From the NCBI GenBank assembly GCA_018609965.1, contig JAHENP010000003.1, forward strand, positions 1 to 17,726: 17,726 bases of DNA, written 5' to 3'. The stretch is from Haloferacaceae archaeon (GTDB lineage Archaea; Halobacteriota; Halobacteria; Halobacteriales; Haloferacaceae). Of this stretch, positions 14,792 to 17,726 are shown one piece after another (position 1 is the first letter of the stretch; every line of letters starts with the position of its first letter). Made by a program: the position numbers and the translations under genes. The notes below the pieces were generated by a model. It was not told the DNA's origin, made no database searches, and saw nothing but the letters and a program-made list of their open reading frames with translations.

Positions 14792-15280
14792 GTTCAGTCT
14801 CCACCCCAAGTTGTCGGACTCGACAGCAGGCAGGTTGACACTGCTCACTGTGGAGAAGTGCTCCACCGCCCGTGTGGATTTGTGGCCGGAATGAGTAGCT
14901 CTATCAACAGGCCAGTTCAGATACGAGAACAGTTCGGCGGCGCGGTTACAGCGTATCACAAAAACGATCGCTTGGTCGTCAGAGGGTTCTCTGTCGGATA
15001 CGGTGATCCCTCCTGTGGTGGCGGGCGTGTCTCGAAAGTGGAGTTGGTCGACAAGACTCTGCGTGTGACGTTTCACAACAGGTTGGACCCCTCCTCTTTG
15101 TTGGGATGTGACGGGAGAAGCGGTAGGATCAGCTATCGTGTCGCCGTTGCTCCCGGTGACAAGCCGATTCGGTGCGTTCATACCACGCATTATTCGCACG
15201 ACGGCCAGACGATATTATCTGAGAAAATTGTTTTGGACCAAACGTTGCCAGTCTCAGAGAATAGTATCAAATGGTCGTGA
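14732..15280 (+). CDS. Tat-exported lipoprotein, paralogue 1, function unknown
   Basis: This 182-residue protein begins VKRRALLSAVAAGSVAGC. It has a short n-region with RR, a hydrophobic core and the lipobox VAGC, with C18 as the expected lipidated residue. The mature part is about 165 residues, predicted beta-rich, with the motif CG-----RPC and further cysteines around 93 and 129. It ends LSEKIVLDQTLPVSENSIKWS. GTG 14732 was chosen because the signal peptide starts there and the paralogue at 15511 starts in the same way; TTG 14708 would add an odd charged extension. I do not recognise the domain. Paralogue 2 shares CG---DRPC, a GG--AY------V-V-G segment and the LSEKI ending. The gene is divergent from the molybdoenzyme, and a hairpin follows its stop. 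Confidence 0.75.
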   Translation: MKRRALLSAVAAGSVAGCLSVQSPPQVVGLDSRQVDTAHCGEVLHRPCGFVAGMSSSINRPVQIREQFGGAVTAYHKNDRLVVRGFSVGYGDPSCGGGRVSKVELVDKTLRVTFHNRLDPSSLLGCDGRSGRISYRVAVAPGDKPIRCVHTTHYSHDGQTILSEKIVLDQTLPVSENSIKWS

Positions 15281-15316
15281 TACTCCAGAAGTCGCTGGAG
15301 CATCCTGCGGCTTTTT
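15281..15316 (+). terminator. Hairpin plus T-run after lipoprotein gene 1
   Basis: CTCCAG (15283-15288), 6-base loop, CTGGAG (15295-15300), then a run of five T at about 15311-15315. It starts right after the stop codon. Archaeal termination mainly needs the T-run, so the hairpin may be incidental. Confidence 0.45.
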
Positions 15317-15472
15317 CGTTACTATCAAGCTGTAGGCGGAGTGTCGGTATCGCATTGCTGTCGGTTCTAGTTACGTGACGGGTTGACGTGTTCGGGTTAG
15401 GTACTACGGGAACAACGGTGATGAGACGCCTTCTTGTTTCGCAAATAATACAAAAGTAGGAATCGACTATCC
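15317..15472. other. Gene-free spacer between the two lipoprotein genes
   Basis: No plausible gene is seen here. The sequence is of mixed composition, with an AT-rich patch, GCAAATAATACAAAAG (15441-15456). This patch could be an additional TATA box for the second lipoprotein gene, giving a leader of about 38 bases. Confidence 0.4.
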
Positions 15473-15490
15473 ATCCCTAGATTCATTTGC
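15473..15490 (+). promoter_or_regulatory. Conserved promoter element of lipoprotein gene 2
   Basis: Same 18 bases and same distance to GTG as in copy 1, suggesting that both genes answer to the same control. Confidence 0.5.
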
Positions 15491-15570
15491 GAGCAGGCGA
15501 ACAGAGCGGTGTGAAACGTCGTGCACTTCTCTCTGCGGTTGCGGCTGGGAGTGTTGCTGGATGTATCTCT
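15473..15570 (+). repeat. Duplicated promoter/signal-peptide block, copy 2
   Basis: Partner of 14694-14791, 88 of 98 bases identical by hand. Direct orientation, 779 bases apart start to start. Confidence 0.9.
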
Positions 15571-16014
15571 ACATCGCGTGTTCCACCACGAGTTGTCGGG
15601 ATCAATAGTAAACGGGTTACTGTCGACAGTTGTGGTCAAGCTATCGACCGCCCTTGTAGTGCCAACGACAGAATGGAACTGCCCTCTGAGAATTGGAGTG
15701 TACAAGAAGATCTTGTCGGTGGAATAAAAGCGTATTACGCGGACGGCCATGTTGTCGTTGCTGGTTACATCACTGCTGATTCCCACTCGTCTCATCCCGA
15801 CGCACGTATTTCGGAAGTGAGGGTACACGATAGCACTGTTTTTATTTCTGTTCATAATATATATAATCCAACCAAAATAAGTAGCCATCCTGGAGTAGAA
15901 TCTATGGTATATAGAGTCAGAATATCTAATGCTAGTAATTATACTAAAGTAAAAGTAAAATACTATTCAGAAAATAATAAGAGAAAATTATCTGAAAAAA
16001 TAAGAATAAACTAG
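15511..16014 (+). CDS. Tat-exported lipoprotein, paralogue 2, with AT-rich 3' end
   Basis: This 167-residue protein has the same signal peptide as paralogue 1 (VKRRALLSAVAAGSVAGC, lipobox Cys at 18) but a strongly diverged mature part. CGQAIDRPC is kept, and the end reads LSEKIRIN. By eye the mature regions agree at perhaps a quarter to a third of positions. From about 15841 the gene turns extremely AT-rich: 41 G or C among the last 174 bases, against high GC across most of the window. The frame stays open, with unusual AAA, ATA and AGA codons. The stop TAG lies in the palindrome TAGGCCTA, whose other half supplies the stop of the convergent protease gene. Start reasoning is as for paralogue 1. 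Function unknown; surface location expected. Confidence 0.7.
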   Translation: MKRRALLSAVAAGSVAGCISTSRVPPRVVGINSKRVTVDSCGQAIDRPCSANDRMELPSENWSVQEDLVGGIKAYYADGHVVVAGYITADSHSSHPDARISEVRVHDSTVFISVHNIYNPTKISSHPGVESMVYRVRISNASNYTKVKVKYYSENNKRKLSEKIRIN

Positions 16015-16016
16015 GC

Positions 16017-17090
16017 CTACTCAGATAGGCTAACCCCAACAGCGTCCAACGCGGGTCCCCCGACCACCGCGACGTTCCACTTGTCGTCTTCAAACCATCC
16101 AGGATTGTTGTGGCCGTGGTGTACACCGAGCAGGTTTCCATTCGAGTCAACCCACGGGCCACCCGAGTCACCTTTATCAGTCCGGTAGTCCTTCATATCC
16201 GCCTGGTACTCGAGCTTACCACTTCTTTTCGTATTGTTGCACGAGTTTATGACCTTCCCGCTTGTTTTTCCGAACAGCTCTACATCGACTGTTCCTCCGT
16301 CAAGAACAGAGTCACCGTCGTCAGTCTGTCCGACTTTGTCCGAGAGCCCAGCGAAGGTCCAGCTTCCCGTTATATCGGGGATTTCACTGACTGTCCCCGT
16401 TGGATCTGTACTGATGTTGGCAGTTATTTTATACGAGGTAACGTCGAGTGATTGGTCACGTTGGTAGAAGTCTGCTATCTCGTCGCCCGAGAACACGATG
16501 TGGTCTGCACCTTCCATAACGTGGTCTGCGGTGACGATTAGCTCGTTCCCGTTTGCGTCGTAGCCGACGAGACACACTGTTCCATCTCTCCCGTCCAGTG
16601 TGTTCGGGCTGTCAACCGCAGTCCCGCCTTCGATTACCTCCTCTCTCGTCTCGAACGGCTTCTCCTTGACCACCGTCGGCACCCGCTTGTAGTTGTTCGG
16701 CACCCGTTTTCGCGTCGCTCGGTCGTTGTTCTCGACGAGGAACTTCAGCGCCAGATCGGTCGGATCGTCAGATCGCTGGGTGATCGTGAGCGCCTGCACC
16801 CCCTCACGATCCGTGAACTTCTGGATCGGGAGCCGTTCGTACAGCTTCAGCCGCCTGTGTCGTTCTTTCGGGATCACACGCACCGTGTCCGGCTGACCGT
16901 AGATATCGTCCGTGTGGACGATTACCTTCCCCTCGGGCTTCTTCCCGTAGGCTCGTTCGACAGCCGCCGACAGCGCCGCGCCCGACGCGGTCGCCGCCGT
17001 CGCGAGCCCGCGCAACACCGACCGCCGCGACAGCGCTCGCAGTTTCGAACCCAACTCCAACGTCGTCCCCGTCGGGATCTTGCTTGGCAT
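16017..17090 (-). CDS. Tat-exported trypsin-like (S1 fold) serine protease
   Basis: This 357-residue protein has a Tat signal: SRRSVLRGLATAATASGAALSAAVERAYG (21-49). A pro-region of about 110 residues follows, then a chymotrypsin-fold domain (about 155-357). The triad is H190 in VTADHVMEG, probably D216 in LDVTSYKI, and S309 in KGDSGGPWVD, all in family order. C173 and C284 could form a disulfide. VNSCNNTKRSGKLEYQADM-like sequence precedes the active serine, and the GVHHGHNNPGW segment follows it. ATG 17090 is preferred because GAGGT (17098-17094 on the minus strand) is 3 bases upstream. GTG 17114 is an in-frame alternative adding 8 residues, and its spacing from TTATAG would suit a leaderless transcript. 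The protease converges on the lipoprotein genes with 2 bases between stops. Confidence 0.88.
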   Translation of the reverse strand: MPSKIPTGTTLELGSKLRALSRRSVLRGLATAATASGAALSAAVERAYGKKPEGKVIVHTDDIYGQPDTVRVIPKERHRRLKLYERLPIQKFTDREGVQALTITQRSDDPTDLALKFLVENNDRATRKRVPNNYKRVPTVVKEKPFETREEVIEGGTAVDSPNTLDGRDGTVCLVGYDANGNELIVTADHVMEGADHIVFSGDEIADFYQRDQSLDVTSYKITANISTDPTGTVSEIPDITGSWTFAGLSDKVGQTDDGDSVLDGGTVDVELFGKTSGKVINSCNNTKRSGKLEYQADMKDYRTDKGDSGGPWVDSNGNLLGVHHGHNNPGWFEDDKWNVAVVGGPALDAVGVSLSE

Positions 17091-17093
17091 ACT

Positions 17094-17098
17094 ACCTC
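17094..17098 (-). promoter_or_regulatory. Ribosome binding site supporting the protease start
   Basis: GAGGT on the minus strand, 3 bases before ATG 17090, resembles the haloarchaeal anti-SD complement GGAGGTGA and supports this start over GTG 17114. Confidence 0.45.
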
Positions 17099-17132
17099 GC
17101 TCTAGCGACACCACACATAGTTCTTTCTAGTT

Positions 17133-17145
17133 CAGCTATAAGCTG
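17133..17145 (-). promoter_or_regulatory. Protease TATA box embedded in an inverted repeat
   Basis: TTATAG on the minus strand (17141-17136) is about 27 bases from position 17112 and would drive the protease gene. It lies inside CAGCT-ATA-AGCTG (17133-17145), so a dimeric repressor could compete with TBP. The arms are short. Confidence 0.4.
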
Positions 17146-17150
17146 TACTC

Positions 17151-17160
17151 AAAAACAAAC
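17151..17160 (-). terminator. T-rich terminator after the hydantoinase B gene
   Basis: GTTTGTTTTT on the minus strand, about 15 bases past the TGA of the hyuB-like gene and before the protease promoter, fits the U-tract type of archaeal terminator. Confidence 0.45.
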
Positions 17161-17174
17161 GAAACTTTTGTGAG

Positions 17175-17726
17175 TCAGTCCCCAGCGTCGTCGCTGGCTC
17201 CACTACTGCTACTCTCGTCGTCCACGTCTTCGGCCGCGAGCACGTCGTCGGGGTTGATCCCGTACACCTCTCGTGCTCGCTCCACCGACAGCTTCCCCAG
17301 TCGGAGGTCGCGGACGACCGCCGCGGTGTCGCGGTCTGCGGGGTCACCGAACCCGCCGCCGCCGGGGGTTCGGAGGCTCACCACGCTGTCGGCCGGGAGA
17401 TCCAACGTCGTTTTCGCCGGCAACGCCTCCAGCTCCCGCCCGTCGTCGTCGACGAGATACGCCGCGCCCGTCGCGCCCGACTCCCCGCCGGCGAGTCCGT
17501 ACGGCCGGCGTTCGCGGCGGTCGGCGAGCAGGCTACACTCGGCGGTGTGGTCACGGACGCGGATGTCACGCCGGAGACCGAGCCCGCCCCGGTACTCCCC
17601 TGCGCCGCCCGTGTCCGGCCGGAGTTCGTACCGCTCGACACGGAGCGGGTAGGCCGTCTCCAACACCTCTACAGGCGTGTTCAGCGTGTTCGACATGTGG
17701 ACGTGGACGGCGTCGTCCCCGTCGCC
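17175..17726 (-). CDS. hyuB: Hydantoinase B / oxoprolinase family protein, C-terminal part
   Basis: The frame is open to the right edge, so only the last ~183 residues are present. The visible start GDGDDAVHVHMSNTLNTPVEVLETAYPLRV matches the conserved MTNTLNTPIEVLE region. It is followed by YELRPDTGGAGEYRGGLGLRRDI, LADRRERRPYGLAGGESG, LRTPGGGGFGDPADRD and the C-terminal helix VRDLRLGKLSVERAREVYG. These are signature blocks of HyuB/5-oxoprolinase beta-type subunits, which with HyuA hydrolyse N-methylhydantoin, 5-oxoproline or related cyclic amides using ATP. The partner hyuA would be expected outside the window. The last ~25 residues are an acidic Ser-rich tail (DDESSSSGASDDAGD) typical of haloarchaea. 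Substrate cannot be told from this part. Confidence 0.9.
   Translation of the reverse strand, partial: GDGDDAVHVHMSNTLNTPVEVLETAYPLRVERYELRPDTGGAGEYRGGLGLRRDIRVRDHTAECSLLADRRERRPYGLAGGESGATGAAYLVDDDGRELEALPAKTTLDLPADSVVSLRTPGGGGFGDPADRDTAAVVRDLRLGKLSVERAREVYGINPDDVLAAEDVDDESSSSGASDDAGD

Noticed and set aside
14552-15199. Long minus-strand open frame upstream of the molybdoenzyme, which would make a 575-residue protein
   Set aside because: It runs antisense through lipoprotein gene 1, has no family-like sequence before the VSRLDRL start, and is explained by GC-rich shadow coding.
14694-15570. Duplicated 98-base block as insertion-sequence ends or att sites
   Set aside because: The copies include start codons and signal peptides of expressed-looking genes, and no transposase, integrase or terminal inverted repeats are present. 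Gene duplication or conversion fits better.
15397-15888. Minus-strand open frame antisense to lipoprotein gene 2 that shares a segment with the frame antisense to gene 1
   Set aside because: The similarity (SRNRRE, TTFHT-LFA) is the reverse strand of the duplicated promoter/signal block. The plus strand has real signal peptides and lipoboxes.

Overview
The window looks like chromosomal DNA of a halophilic archaeon (class Halobacteria). The coding sequence is GC-rich with strongly acidic proteins. GTG starts are frequent, several start codons sit about 27 bases after a TATA-like box (the leaderless arrangement common in haloarchaea), and exported proteins carry twin-arginine (Tat) signals. No rRNA, tRNA, CRISPR array or insertion sequence is visible. 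No gene-free stretch exceeds 300 bases; the longest, 15281-15510, is described in the features.

Left part (1-4348): the end of metY and metX (O-acetylhomoserine route to homocysteine/methionine), overlapping by 4 bases. A small lower-GC DUF433 / PIN-like toxin-antitoxin module follows, with a TATA box and an inverted repeat directly before its start. A convergent PLP-dependent threonine aldolase comes next.

Signalling and nucleotide-sensing part (4349-8380): two sensor histidine kinases coupled by a GTGA overlap. The first is membrane-bound with a degenerate ATP-binding domain; the second is soluble, with GAF, HisKA and HATPase domains. Then come a HAD phosphatase-like gene with a coding minisatellite and a divergent gene joining CBS domains to a ParB/SerK-like domain.

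Transport and accessory part (8505-12924): a DrrAB-like ABC exporter pair, a small haloarchaeal protein, a membrane-anchored Cys-rich (zinc-ribbon-like) protein of unknown role and a BAAT/dienelactone-hydrolase-type alpha/beta hydrolase.

Redox and export part (12946-17726): a Rieske protein downstream of a five-helix membrane molybdopterin oxidoreductase with an apparent internal Tat motif. Next are two tandem paralogous Tat lipoproteins that share an almost identical promoter and signal-peptide block but have divergent mature domains, the second ending in a very AT-rich tail. A Tat-exported trypsin-like serine protease converges on them. The window ends in the C-terminal part of a hydantoinase B/oxoprolinase gene.

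The most unusual items are the lipoprotein pair with a fixed 5' block and variable 3' part beside an exported protease, the likely Sec/Tat hybrid molybdoenzyme, and the CBS-SerK-like fusion. All assignments come from reading motifs by eye; no database search was possible.
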